Shown here piece after piece: positions 28,201-36,737 of a stretch of 64,000 bases of DNA (within the stretch, counting starts at the first letter, position 1; each line of letters starts with the position of its first letter). The notes below the pieces were generated by a model, which had not been told where the DNA came from, did no database searches, and saw only the letters and a program-made list of their open reading frames with translations. The stretch comes from Hamadaea tsunoensis DSM 44101 (GTDB lineage Bacteria; Actinomycetota; Actinomycetes; Mycobacteriales; Micromonosporaceae). The DNA lies in the NCBI RefSeq assembly GCF_000428945.1, contig NZ_AUAX01000002.1, positions 372,001-436,000 on the forward strand. Reading direction: 5' to 3'. The translations under genes were made by a program, and so were the position numbers.

Positions 28201-28922
28201 CGAGCCGCCACGGGTCCGGTGTAGGCGTGGTCGGGCAGGCTGATCTGGCCCGGGTCGCCGAACTCCTTCAGGAGCGCGGCGAGGAACGCGAAGGCCATGG
28301 TGATCGCGGTGGCGGCGCTCTGGATGATGGTCGACGCCTTGGTGATGAGCTTCAGGATGTTGATGATCTGCACCGTGGCGAGCCCGTAGCCGACGACGGC
28401 CCCGATGCCGGTCTCGACCAGAGCGGTCCCGGCGGCCATCTCCAGCAGCGCGAGGACCGCCTGGTCGCAGATGCTCTGCAGGAGGTTCTGCAATTGGGTG
28501 GCGATCATCCACACGTCCAGCGCCAGTTCGCTGTACCGGTGGGCGGCTCTGCTCATGATGGCGGAGGTACGAGAGACGCCGGCGGCCACGTCCGAGAAGT
28601 AGGTGAAGGCTTGTTCGGCGGCGTTGCCGGTCCAGCGGGTCGTCAGCAGGGCGGCGTGTGCCTCGGTCTGTACGGCGACATCGCCGAGGCAGGCGGCGAG
28701 GTGCGTAAGCGCGTCGCCGTACTCCCCGATGCGGGCCCAGTCACCGGCGAAGGGCTGCACGACGGTCTGCAGGACGTCGCGTCCAGTCATGTCGGCGATC
28801 GCGGTGTTGAGCCACGCGGTGGGGCTCGCGTAGTCGAGCAGTTGAGTGAGGTTGATGTAGCCGGTCTCGGCGGTGGGCTGAGGTGCCGTGGGTGCGGTGA
28901 GGTGGCGCGTCGGGTCGTCCAC
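28197..28922 (-). CDS. WXG-like type VII secretion substrate candidate
   Basis: A 241-aa helical protein. The central segment ALLTTRWTGNAAEQAFTYF (about residues 93-111) contains the WxG turn of WXG100/LXG-like proteins, flanked by long helices. Two hydrophobic stretches follow (about 165-185 and 205-222), giving the membrane-active look of some ESX substrates. The GTG start overlaps the TAG of the preceding EspC-like gene by one base (TAGTG), so the two are coupled. No toxin motif is visible at the C terminus. The secretion machine itself is not in this window. Confidence 0.72.
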   Translation of the reverse strand: MDDPTRHLTAPTAPQPTAETGYINLTQLLDYASPTAWLNTAIADMTGRDVLQTVVQPFAGDWARIGEYGDALTHLAACLGDVAVQTEAHAALLTTRWTGNAAEQAFTYFSDVAAGVSRTSAIMSRAAHRYSELALDVWMIATQLQNLLQSICDQAVLALLEMAAGTALVETGIGAVVGYGLATVQIINILKLITKASTIIQSAATAITMAFAFLAALLKEFGDPGQISLPDHAYTGPVAAR

Positions 28923-29260
28923 TATGCCGCCCCCGGCTGCCGCTGTGCGGGCGGACCGGCTGCCGGCAGCGTCGCGTCGATGCGGGCTGCCGAGGCTTGG
29001 TCGGTGATGTCGTAGGCGTCGGCGGCGCGGCGCAGCCCGTCCGCGCTGTCGCGGAGGACATTCGCGGCTTGGCGCAGCTTCATCGCCAACTGCTCGACGA
29101 ATTCGTCGTGCGCCGGGTTGAGCCGCACGATGAGGCCGGCCTTGGCCAGGTCGAACTGGCTGTTCTCATGGTGATACCGGTACGCGGCCGCGAGGTGGTC
29201 GGCGTGCTGGCCGTAGTCGGCGGCGGTCTGCCGTAGCGCGGCGGTGTCGACACAGAACAA
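28922..29260 (-). CDS. EspC-like ESX secretion-associated protein
   Basis: A 112-aa helical protein. TAALRQTAADYGQHADHLAAAY opens the family fold, and the conserved end NVLRDSADGLRRAADAYDITDQASAARI (residues 68-95) matches ESX-1 EspC/type VII secretion-associated proteins. The most likely start is TTG at 29260, six bases after GAGGAGA; an ATG nearby is in another frame. First gene of a four-gene overlapping operon, in the usual order EspC-like then WXG-like. Confidence 0.75.
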   Translation of the reverse strand: MFCVDTAALRQTAADYGQHADHLAAAYRYHHENSQFDLAKAGLIVRLNPAHDEFVEQLAMKLRQAANVLRDSADGLRRAADAYDITDQASAARIDATLPAAGPPAQRQPGAA

Positions 29261-29848
29261 CGCATCTCCTCTGGGCAGGATGAGCGTGAACGAGGCCGGC
29301 CGATGCAGCCCCGGTTCGGCTTGTGGTGGTGCGGCCCGGTGGTCGCGCCGCGCCGGTCGCTATCGCGTCGACGCCCGGCGAGAATCGCCGCATACCGTAT
29401 TCGTGATGGCGATATCACCGAATGTAACAGCCATTGCGGTCGATGATTCGCTGCTGTTCTACTCAAGCGCGTACGTATGTCGCTCAATTGACGGCCCGCC
29501 TACAGCGCTTCATCCTCCGGCCCAGTCCTGTGAGCTGCGGCGTCTCAGCCCAGGTCGAGGCCCGACGCTGAGCGGTGTACAGCTTGGACAGACGCATTCG
29601 GCGATGCAGCCCGCTACTCGGTAGAGCACTGGCGGTCGCTGGTGTCGGTCCGCGACGCCGCCGACATCCTGTAAGCGCCGGCGTCACCGCACACGCACCA
29701 GCTTCTGCGGCGGCGCTGCAGGGCCGGCCGGGCGCTACCGCGACTGGCTCGCCGAGGCCGTCACGCAGCGACTCCTGACCGTCTGATGGAGAGGCTGAGA
29801 TGGCGGCGTCTCAGAGCCTTCTGAGAAGCGCCCGGGAGGCTGGCCCCC
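29261..29848. other. Gene-free region with possible coding remnants
   Basis: About 590 bp with mixed codon statistics. Around 29605-29675 and 29730-29785 short stretches read like protein (SVEHWRSLVSVRDAADIL, WLAEAVTQRLLTV) but are interrupted by stops, so they may be remains of a decayed gene. A short inverted repeat TCTCAGA..TCTGAGA lies at about 29809-29825, just before the DUF2231-like gene. No RNA gene seen. Confidence 0.4.
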
Positions 29849-30349
29849 GTGACCACCATCAGCGGCCTGCCCGCCCACGTCCTGCTCGTGCACGCCGTCG
29901 TCGTGCTGCTGCCCCTGTCCGCGCTCCTGCTGCTGGTGACCGCCGCGTGGCCGGCCGCCCGCCGGCGTCTCGCCCTGGCGAACCTGATCCTGTCGGTGTT
30001 CGTGCTCGTCCTCGTTCCCCTCACGACCGACGCGGGCGAATGGCTTGAGCGGCGCGTACCCCGCAGCACGGCCGTCCGTGACCACGCCGAGCTCGGCGAC
30101 ACCGCCAAGATCGCCGCGTTCGCGGTCGCCGTCGTGGCCGCGGTCATCTGGTGGCGTACGCGTGGAAACGGCTGGAAGTTCCTGATGCCGGAGTCGACCG
30201 CGGCGACGGTGGCCGTCATCGTCCTGGCGACGGCGGTGGCCGGCGGGGCCTGCTACGACGTCTACCGCATCGGCGAGTCCGGCGCCCAGGCGTCCTGGGA
30301 GGGGAAGTTCTCGACCGCGCCGCAACCGGGCGGCTTCCGCGGCAACTGA
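29849..30349 (+). CDS. DUF2231-like integral membrane protein
   Basis: A 166-aa protein with four membrane helices. Its start, GLPAHVLLVHAVVVLLPLSALLLL, has the LPxH..LVH pattern of DUF2231 membrane proteins (some of which are haem-binding or linked to cytochrome biogenesis). The residues after helix 2 hold TTDAGEWLERRVP and a conserved HAELGD motif (near residue 78) found in the family. The GTG at 29849 follows GGGAGG by about ten bases. Function unknown; no coupled gene. Confidence 0.75.
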   Translation: MTTISGLPAHVLLVHAVVVLLPLSALLLLVTAAWPAARRRLALANLILSVFVLVLVPLTTDAGEWLERRVPRSTAVRDHAELGDTAKIAAFAVAVVAAVIWWRTRGNGWKFLMPESTAATVAVIVLATAVAGGACYDVYRIGESGAQASWEGKFSTAPQPGGFRGN

Positions 30350-30409
30350 GCGGTCATCCCTCGGGAACGAGCCGCTGCCCAGGTGTGCCCGGGTCGTACC
30401 GTTGCGCGG

Positions 30410-33133
30410 GTGGACTTTCGCCTTCTCGGCCCGATGGAGATCACCGTCTCCGGTGCCCGGATCCACATAGGCCGGCGTCAGGAGCGCGAGCTGCTGGCCC
30501 TGCTGCTGCTCGACGCCGGCCGATGGATCTCCGTGGACCGGATCGTCGGCGTGCTGTGGACGGACGAGCCACCGGCCGCCGCGCACCGGACGGTACTGAC
30601 CTACGTGTCCCGGCTGCGGCGGGTGCTGCGGGCGGCCGGCGCGCCGGAACTGCTGGAGCGGCGCGGAGACGCATATCGGATGGCTGTCGATCCGCAGGCC
30701 GTCGACTGCCACCGGTTCGACGGGCAGACCCGGCGCGCGGCCGGGCTGGCCGATCCCGCCGAGCGGGCCGCTGCCTACGGCGACGCGCTGCGGCTGTGGT
30801 CCGGACCGGCACTCACCGACGCACCCGCCCTGAAGTCACTGGCGGCGGCCTGGGAGGGGCGCCGCCGGCAGGCCCAGCGCGGCCGGTACGCGGCCGACCT
30901 CGACGCCGGCCGGGCGAGCGAGCTCATCGGCGAGATCACCGCCCTGGCCGAGGCCGACCCGCTCGACGAGGACGCCACCGCGCTGCTCATGCGCGCATTG
31001 ACCCAGGCCGGCCGCCGCAATGACGCGCTGGCGGCGTTCACGCGGCTGCGCGTACGCCTGAATGAAGAGCTCGGGTTGGATCCCGGGCCGGCGGTGACGG
31101 CGCTGCACGAGCAGGTCCTGCGCGGCGAGGTGACGGTACCGGTGGCGGCACGCGTGGTTCCCGCGCAACTGCCCGCCGAGCCGCGGCGGTTCGCCGCGCG
31201 CGGCGGTGACCTGGCGCGCCTCGCGGACCTGATGAAACGGCCGGGCGGGCCGGCGGTGCTCACGATCGCCGGGCTGGCCGGGGTCGGCAAGACGACGCTG
31301 GCGGTGAGCCTCGCCCACCGGCTGCGCGATACCTACCCCGACGGGCAGCTCTATCTTGATCTGCGCGGCTTCTCCCCCAGCGGGCTGCTGGACGCGGACG
31401 ACGCGCTCTACGCCCTGCTCATCGGCCTCGGAGTCGCTCCGGCGGCGATGCCGCCGGGATTCGACGCCCGCGCCGGCCTGTACCGCAGCCTGCTCGCCGG
31501 CCGCCGGATCCTCGTGGTCCTCGACAACGCGCGCAGCGCCGACCAGATACGCCCGCTCCTACCGCCCGGCGGGACCTCCGCCGCGCTCGTCACCAGCCGG
31601 AACCGGCTCACCGGATTGGCGGTCACGCACGACGCGCAGCCGTTCGAGCTCCCGCTGCTGGACGAAGCCAGCGCGCGGCTGGTCCTCGCGGCGCACGTCG
31701 GCCGGCACCGCATGGACCGCGAACCCGCCGCCGTCGCCTCGATCCTCGCCCACTGCGCCGGCCTGCCGCTGGCCCTGGCCGTCCTCGGGGCGCACGCCGT
31801 CGCGCGGCCCCGGCACCGGCTCGCCGACATCGTCCGCCAGCTCGACGAGACTCCGCCGGGCGCCGACGCCGCGACCGACGTGAACAGCGTCTTCTCCTGG
31901 TCGTACCGCCGGCTGTCCGGCCCGGCCGCGCGGATCTTCCGCCGGATGAGCGTGATCCACAACGGCGAGCTGACCTTGCCCGCCGCGCGGAGCCTGGTCG
32001 GCGGTGCCGGCTCGCGCGACCTGCGCCAGGCTCTGGACGAACTGGCCGACGCGGGCCTGCTCACCGAGCTCGGCCCGGACCGCTTCGGCTCGCACGACCT
32101 GCTGACGGCGTACGCGACGGAACTCGCCGCGGCCCACGAGGACCCCGCCGAACTGGACGCCGCCCGGCTGCGCCTGTACCGGCATTATCACGACACGGCC
32201 TGGCAGGCCAGGATGCTCGTGTACCCGTCGGAGCCCTCGCAGTGGATACCCGGCGACGGCGGCGTATCCGGTCATCTCCGGGACGCCGAGGACGCGCGGC
32301 ACTGGTACGTCACCGAGCGCGTGAACCTGGTCCACGCCGTGGCCGACGCCGCCGGACGCGGCTGGGACGCCCTCGCCGTCGGCCTCGGCCTCGCCATCAC
32401 CTTCTTCCTCGACCGGGCCGGTCACTGGCAGGACTGGGTCCGCATGAACGAGCGGCTGCTGCCGATCGCCGAGAAGCTCGGCGATCCGTCGCGGCTCGGG
32501 TTCCTGCAGCGGTCGCTGGGCTACGGGTACATCCGGTTCGGGCGCGAGGACGAGGCCGAGACACGACTGCGCGACAGCATCGAGACGCTGCGGCGCAGCG
32601 ACGACCGACGCGGCCTCGGCAACGCGCTGAACGGGCTCGCCCACCTCTACGACCTGCGCGGCGACCACGAGGGCGTACGCGCGGCCGCGCAGGCTTCCTA
32701 CCAGGTCTACACCGAGGCCGGAGCGGTCAACTGGGCGGCGGGATCCATCAACGCGATCGCGTGGGCCGAGGTGAACCTCGGCGAGCTCGATGCGGCCATC
32801 GGGCACTGCCGGCAGGCACTCGACATGCTGGAACAGGGCGGATTCGCCGAGACCACGCACGCCGCCGCCACCTGGGACACCTACGGAGTCGCCCTGCACC
32901 GCCTCGGCCGGTACGCCGAAGCCCGCGACGCGTACGGCCGGGCGGCCGACCTGTGCCAGCGGAGCCTGCACATGACGCGGCTGCTCACGGTGCGCACACA
33001 CCTCGGCGACTGCGCATCGGACGCCGGCGACCGGGCGGGGGCCGCGGTGGCGTACCGGCAGGCGCTGGAGCTCGCCGAGACGATCGACGCGACCCAGGCC
33101 GAACGGCTGCGGGCCAAGTTGCGCGGTCGATGA
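30410..33133 (+). CDS. SARP-type regulator with NB-ARC ATPase and TPR (AfsR-like)
   Basis: A 907-aa regulator. Residues 1-90: OmpR-like winged helix (FRLLGPMEITV...GRRQERELLALLLLDAG). Residues about 95-240: bacterial transcriptional activation domain (BTAD). Residues about 280-560: NB-ARC-type ATPase with P-loop GLAGVGKTT (near 287), Walker B RRILVVLDN and GLPLAL motif. Residues about 650-900: TPR repeats. AfsR-like proteins integrate ATP or peptide signals and activate antibiotic or developmental genes. I take the GTG at 30410, the conserved VDFRLLG start; no ribosome binding site precedes it, so it may be leaderless. No biosynthetic cluster is adjacent. Confidence 0.92.
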   Translation: MDFRLLGPMEITVSGARIHIGRRQERELLALLLLDAGRWISVDRIVGVLWTDEPPAAAHRTVLTYVSRLRRVLRAAGAPELLERRGDAYRMAVDPQAVDCHRFDGQTRRAAGLADPAERAAAYGDALRLWSGPALTDAPALKSLAAAWEGRRRQAQRGRYAADLDAGRASELIGEITALAEADPLDEDATALLMRALTQAGRRNDALAAFTRLRVRLNEELGLDPGPAVTALHEQVLRGEVTVPVAARVVPAQLPAEPRRFAARGGDLARLADLMKRPGGPAVLTIAGLAGVGKTTLAVSLAHRLRDTYPDGQLYLDLRGFSPSGLLDADDALYALLIGLGVAPAAMPPGFDARAGLYRSLLAGRRILVVLDNARSADQIRPLLPPGGTSAALVTSRNRLTGLAVTHDAQPFELPLLDEASARLVLAAHVGRHRMDREPAAVASILAHCAGLPLALAVLGAHAVARPRHRLADIVRQLDETPPGADAATDVNSVFSWSYRRLSGPAARIFRRMSVIHNGELTLPAARSLVGGAGSRDLRQALDELADAGLLTELGPDRFGSHDLLTAYATELAAAHEDPAELDAARLRLYRHYHDTAWQARMLVYPSEPSQWIPGDGGVSGHLRDAEDARHWYVTERVNLVHAVADAAGRGWDALAVGLGLAITFFLDRAGHWQDWVRMNERLLPIAEKLGDPSRLGFLQRSLGYGYIRFGREDEAETRLRDSIETLRRSDDRRGLGNALNGLAHLYDLRGDHEGVRAAAQASYQVYTEAGAVNWAAGSINAIAWAEVNLGELDAAIGHCRQALDMLEQGGFAETTHAAATWDTYGVALHRLGRYAEARDAYGRAADLCQRSLHMTRLLTVRTHLGDCASDAGDRAGAAVAYRQALELAETIDATQAERLRAKLRGR

Positions 33134-33355
33134 ACGCCGACGATGTTGAACGTGCAAATGCCTTGCGGCGCTTGCGAAAGTTCCTCCGCTGACCAGCCGA
33201 CCGCCACCGGCCGATGGGTCCGTATCCGGTCGCCGCCCGGCTGCCGACGCCGCCCGCCGAGCCCTCACCGGCCACCTCGGAACCAGGTTAGAGTCAGCCG
33301 TGTCCACTTCTGACGAAGATCCCTCAGACGTTGCGGACACGGGGGAACCACAAGC

Positions 33356-33796
33356 ATGATCGGCATTTCACGACGACCTCGACCGCTGGTCCTGGCCGGG
33401 CTGGTCGCCGGGGTCGAGTTGGCGAACTGGGTCATCCTGTTCGTCTTCCTCGCGGCCACCGTCTCGCTGCCCGCACCCGCGCCCGACTTCGACTGGGGCG
33501 ACGCGGCGTGCTGGACGACCCTGATCGTCCTGGTACGCGTACCGCTGTCGCTGCTGCGGGTCTTCCTCCAGTACGCGCGGGGCGACGCGCGGGTGCACCT
33601 GCTCGACGGCCGCTGGGGGTGCTGGTGGGCGCGCGCGGTCGACGCGCTGGAGACCGCGGCCGCGGCGGCGGTGGTGCTGTGGCTGGCCGCGGTGCCGCTC
33701 GGCAACCTGCTGGTCCTGGCGACGGTGGCGACGGTGGCGGTGGCGCTCACCTGGATGATGGTCACCGGCCCGGCGCCCGGCGCGGCCGCCCGCTGA
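33356..33796 (+). CDS. Integral membrane protein, unknown
   Basis: A 146-aa protein with four predicted helices (about 12-36, 52-70, 88-112 and 115-137). Motifs PxxxxDWGDAACWTT and RVHLLDGRWGCWWARAVDALE are distinctive but I do not recognise the family. The ATG follows GGGGGAACC. It stands alone upstream of smpB; the 128-bp gap between them has an 18-bp direct repeat. Confidence 0.7.
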   Translation: MIGISRRPRPLVLAGLVAGVELANWVILFVFLAATVSLPAPAPDFDWGDAACWTTLIVLVRVPLSLLRVFLQYARGDARVHLLDGRWGCWWARAVDALETAAAAAVVLWLAAVPLGNLLVLATVATVAVALTWMMVTGPAPGAAAR

Positions 33797-33832
33797 CCCC
33801 GACGGGCCACCCGGCCGGACCACGCGACCGGG

Positions 33833-33901
33833 CCCTGCCGACCGGACCGCCCGGACCAGACCGCCCGGACTCGGCCGGCCCAACCCTGCCGACCGGACCG
33901 C
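33833..33901. repeat. 18-bp direct repeat upstream of smpB
   Basis: CCCTGCCGACCGGACCGC occurs at 33833-33850 and 33884-33901, within a stretch of GGACC/CCCGG words. It lies between the membrane protein stop and the smpB start. Confidence 0.6.
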
Positions 33902-33924
33902 GCGGCAGGCCGTAAGCTGGCCGG

Positions 33925-34413
33925 ATGCCCGACAAGCAGACCGAGCGGAAGGTCATCTCCGTCAACCGGAAGGCCCGCCACGACTACGCGATCCTCAAGA
34001 CCTACGAGGCCGGGCTGGTCCTGCAGGGCACCGAGGTCAAGTCGCTGCGGGCGGGCCGGGTCTCGCTGGTGGACGCGTTCGCCCAGGAGCGCGACGGCGA
34101 GCTCTACCTGCACGGCCTGCACATCCCCGAGTACGCGCACGGCACCTGGACCAATCACACCCCGCGCCGGGTCCGCAAGCTGCTGCTGCACCGGGCCGAG
34201 ATCGTCAAGATCCTGCTGAAGCTGCGCGACGTGGGCATCACCCTCGTGCCGCTGTCGATGTTCTTCGAGAACGGCTGGGCCAAGGTCGAACTCGGCCTGG
34301 CGAAGGGCAAGAGCACCTACGACAAGCGCCAGACGCTGGCCGAACGCGACGCGAACAAGGAGATCACGCGCGAGTTGGGCCGCCGCCTGAAAGGTCGCTC
34401 GGAACGAGCTTGA
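33925..34413 (+). CDS. smpB: SsrA-binding protein SmpB
   Basis: A 162-aa small protein of trans-translation: it binds tmRNA and delivers it to stalled ribosomes. The sequence is typical throughout: [10 protein letters not shown] near residues 14-23, [23 protein letters not shown] (31-53), [52 protein letters not shown] and a basic C-terminal tail. Length is normal. The tmRNA gene (ssrA), often near smpB, is not in the 3 kb downstream, nor elsewhere as far as I can see. Confidence 0.98.
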   Translation: MPDKQTERKVISVNRKARHDYAILKTYEAGLVLQGTEVKSLRAGRVSLVDAFAQERDGELYLHGLHIPEYAHGTWTNHTPRRVRKLLLHRAEIVKILLKLRDVGITLVPLSMFFENGWAKVELGLAKGKSTYDKRQTLAERDANKEITRELGRRLKGRSERA

Positions 34414-34491
34414 TTCACGGTCTTCACTACGGCGGGCCGAGTCCATAGACTCTCGGCGATACACCCCCGTCACCCTCCGGATGGAGACCCG

Positions 34492-36057
34492 ATGCTACTG
34501 AGACGATTCGCCATCACCCTTGGCGCTACCGTCCTCGGCGCCGCCCTGCTCGGCGCCCCGGCCCCCGCCCACGCGGACACCCTGCAGGCGGCCAGCCTGA
34601 ACGCGACCATCGCGCTGAGCAACTGCTCCGCGTCGCTCGTACGCTTCCCCACCTCGGTCGACACCGACCGGGCCATGATGCTCACCAACGGCCACTGCTA
34701 CGAGGGCGGCATGCCCGGCGCCGGCGTGGTCCTGACCAACAAGAGCAGTACCCGCTCGGGCACACTGCTCAACTCGACCGGCGGCAGCCTCGGCACGGTC
34801 AAGGCCGACCTCGTCCTGTACGCGACGATGACCAACACCGACGTCACCCTGTACCGGCTGAACACGACGTTCGCGTCGATCAAGTCGAGCTACGGCGTGA
34901 CCGCGCTGACGGTCTCGTCGAGCCACCCGGTCGACGGCAGCAGCATGTACATCCCGTCGAGCTACTGGAAGCAGATCTGGAACTGCTCGGTCAACGGCTT
35001 CGTGAGCACGCTGCGCGAGGACGCCTGGACCTGGCACGACTCGATCCGCTACAGCTCCGGCTGCAACACGACGCACGGCACCTCCGGTTCGCCGATCATC
35101 GACCTGGGCAGCAACCAGATCGTCGGCATCAACAACACCGGCAACGACGACGGTCAGATGTGCACTTTGAACAACCCGTGTGAGGTCGACGCGGACGGCA
35201 CGACGCACGCGTACCAGGGGCAGAGCTACGGGCAGGAGACCTACTGGTTCACCACCTGCCTCACCTCCGCCAACGCGATCGACCTCAACAAGGCCGGCTG
35301 CCTGCTGCCCGGTGGCACGCCCACCGGCAACACCGTCACGGTCACCAACCCGGGCGCGCAGAGCGCCGTGGTCGGCACCGCGTACAGCAAGCAGATCGTG
35401 GCCACCGACTCGGCCTCCGGCCAGACCCTCACCTACAGCGCGACCGGCCTGCCGGCGGGTCTGACCATCAACAGCGCCACGGGCCTGATCTCGGGTACGC
35501 CGACCGCGGCCGCCTCGACGTCGGTCACCGTGACCGCCAAGGACACCACCAACGCCAGCGGCTCGGCGACCTTCTCGTTCACCGTCACCTCCTCCGGCGG
35601 CGGCTGCTCCGGCCAGCTTCTCGGCAACGGCGGCTTCGAGACCGGCACCGCCTCGCCGTGGACGACGTCCTCCGGCGTGCTCGACAACAGCGCCAGTGAG
35701 GCGGCGCACGCCGGCTCGTGGAAGGCGTGGCTGAACGGCTACGGCAGCACGCACACCGACACCCTCGCGCAGTCGGTGACGATCCCGGCCGGCTGCCACG
35801 CGACGCTGACCTACTGGCTGCACATCGACACCGCGGAGACCACCACGACGACGCAGTACGACAAGCTGACCCTCACGGCCGGCTCGACGACGCTCGCCAC
35901 GTTCTCCAACCTGAACAAGGGCACCGGTTACACCCAGCGCACCACCGACCTGTCGGCGTACGCCGGCCAGACGGTGGCGCTCAAGTTCACCGGTGTCGAG
36001 GACTCGTCCCTGCAGACGTCGTTCGTCATCGACGACGCCGCCGTAACGCTCTCCTAG
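34492..36057 (+). CDS. Secreted trypsin-like serine protease with Ig-like and CBM-like domains
   Basis: A 521-aa exported protease. Signal peptide 1-28 (cleavage after PAHA). Peptidase S1 fold about 30-265 with catalytic His68 (LTNGHCYE), Asp117 ([10 protein letters not shown]) and Ser198 (HGTSGSP). A putative-Ig (He_PIG) domain follows (about 285-365: [15 protein letters not shown]...GLPAGLTIN...LISGTPTAA), then a C-terminal carbohydrate-binding-like jelly roll (about 372-521: [19 protein letters not shown]). The layout suggests extracellular degradation of polymer-bound protein. The ATG follows GGATGGAGA. Confidence 0.9.
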   Translation: MLLRRFAITLGATVLGAALLGAPAPAHADTLQAASLNATIALSNCSASLVRFPTSVDTDRAMMLTNGHCYEGGMPGAGVVLTNKSSTRSGTLLNSTGGSLGTVKADLVLYATMTNTDVTLYRLNTTFASIKSSYGVTALTVSSSHPVDGSSMYIPSSYWKQIWNCSVNGFVSTLREDAWTWHDSIRYSSGCNTTHGTSGSPIIDLGSNQIVGINNTGNDDGQMCTLNNPCEVDADGTTHAYQGQSYGQETYWFTTCLTSANAIDLNKAGCLLPGGTPTGNTVTVTNPGAQSAVVGTAYSKQIVATDSASGQTLTYSATGLPAGLTINSATGLISGTPTAAASTSVTVTAKDTTNASGSATFSFTVTSSGGGCSGQLLGNGGFETGTASPWTTSSGVLDNSASEAAHAGSWKAWLNGYGSTHTDTLAQSVTIPAGCHATLTYWLHIDTAETTTTTQYDKLTLTAGSTTLATFSNLNKGTGYTQRTTDLSAYAGQTVALKFTGVEDSSLQTSFVIDDAAVTLS

Positions 36058-36075
36058 TCCTCGCGCCTGACAGTT

Positions 36076-36158
36076 CCAAGATCTGGTTTGGATCAGGTTT
36101 TCGCACGTAATCATGGGCCATGATTCGGGTGATTTCCCTGATCCAAACCAGATCTTGG
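36076..36158. repeat. Dispersed palindromic element, copy 1 (terminator-like)
   Basis: Perfect 22-bp inverted repeat: arm 36076-36097 starts CCAAGATCTGG and is the exact complement of 36137-36158. A second palindrome AATCATGG-G-CCATGATT lies in the loop at 36109-36125. The right part (36118-36159) matches 63120-63161 at 40 of 42 positions, so it belongs to a dispersed family. It lies between the convergent protease and DUF1003 genes and may end both transcripts. Confidence 0.85.
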
Positions 36159-36161
36159 GCT

Positions 36162-36581
36162 TTAGGCGCCCGCGGGGATCTCGGCGGCGGGCTGCTCTCC
36201 CAGCAGCCGCCGGTGGAGCTCGGTCGTCAGCACGTGGATCTCCCGCGTCAGCTGGGTGTTCGTCTTGAGCTCCAGCTCCTGCTGGTTGAAGTCGTGGTCG
36301 GCCTTCGCCTGCTGGTACGCGGCCTGCCGGTTCTGCCCGATCATCACGAACGTGGACAGGAAGATCGCCTCCAGCGACACGACGAGGGTCAGCGTCGGCC
36401 ACGGATTGCCCTCCGCGAAGATCATCCACAGCGCGAAGCCGATGGCGTGCAGGTAGACGAACATCATCGAACCGGCGAACCGGGTGATGGCGTCGGCCAG
36501 CCGCAACTGGAAGTCCTCGGCCCGCTTCGCCTCGACGGCGACGTTCACGGGGTGGCGGTTGTCGCCGGTGACGATGTCCAC
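36162..36581 (-). CDS. DUF1003 membrane protein
   Basis: A 139-aa protein with two closely spaced membrane helices (about 37-55 and 62-82) and a helical tail. The sequence AITRFAGSMMFVYLHAIGFALWMIF and NPWPTLTLVVSLEAIFLSTFVMIGQNRQA is the signature of DUF1003 proteins; TREIHVLTTELHRRL forms a coiled end. Function unknown; often found near stress genes. The GTG at 36581 has a clear AAGGAGA site. Upstream start options run into GC-skewed non-family sequence. Confidence 0.88.
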   Translation of the reverse strand: MDIVTGDNRHPVNVAVEAKRAEDFQLRLADAITRFAGSMMFVYLHAIGFALWMIFAEGNPWPTLTLVVSLEAIFLSTFVMIGQNRQAAYQQAKADHDFNQQELELKTNTQLTREIHVLTTELHRRLLGEQPAAEIPAGA

Positions 36582-36737
36582 AGTGGTCTCCTTGACGTGA
36601 GGGCGTGCCCGCCCATCATCCCGCCGGAACGGGTTTCTGGGGTCACTTAGGGGGATCGTCTGGGGTGCCCCCGCCGTCACGCCCCGACCTACGGTCGGAC
36701 TGATCACCCTTCGACCACATTCATTGGGGGACCCCTC

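Noticed and set aside
29605-29785. Possible short gene or transposase fragment before the DUF2231-like gene
   Set aside because: Short protein-like stretches are separated by stops in frame, without start or ribosome binding site. Reported only as possible decay in the gap entry.
33925-36160. tmRNA (ssrA) expected near smpB
   Set aside because: No tRNA-Ala-like ends or tag-coding frame were found downstream; the next feature is a protease gene. ssrA must lie outside the window.
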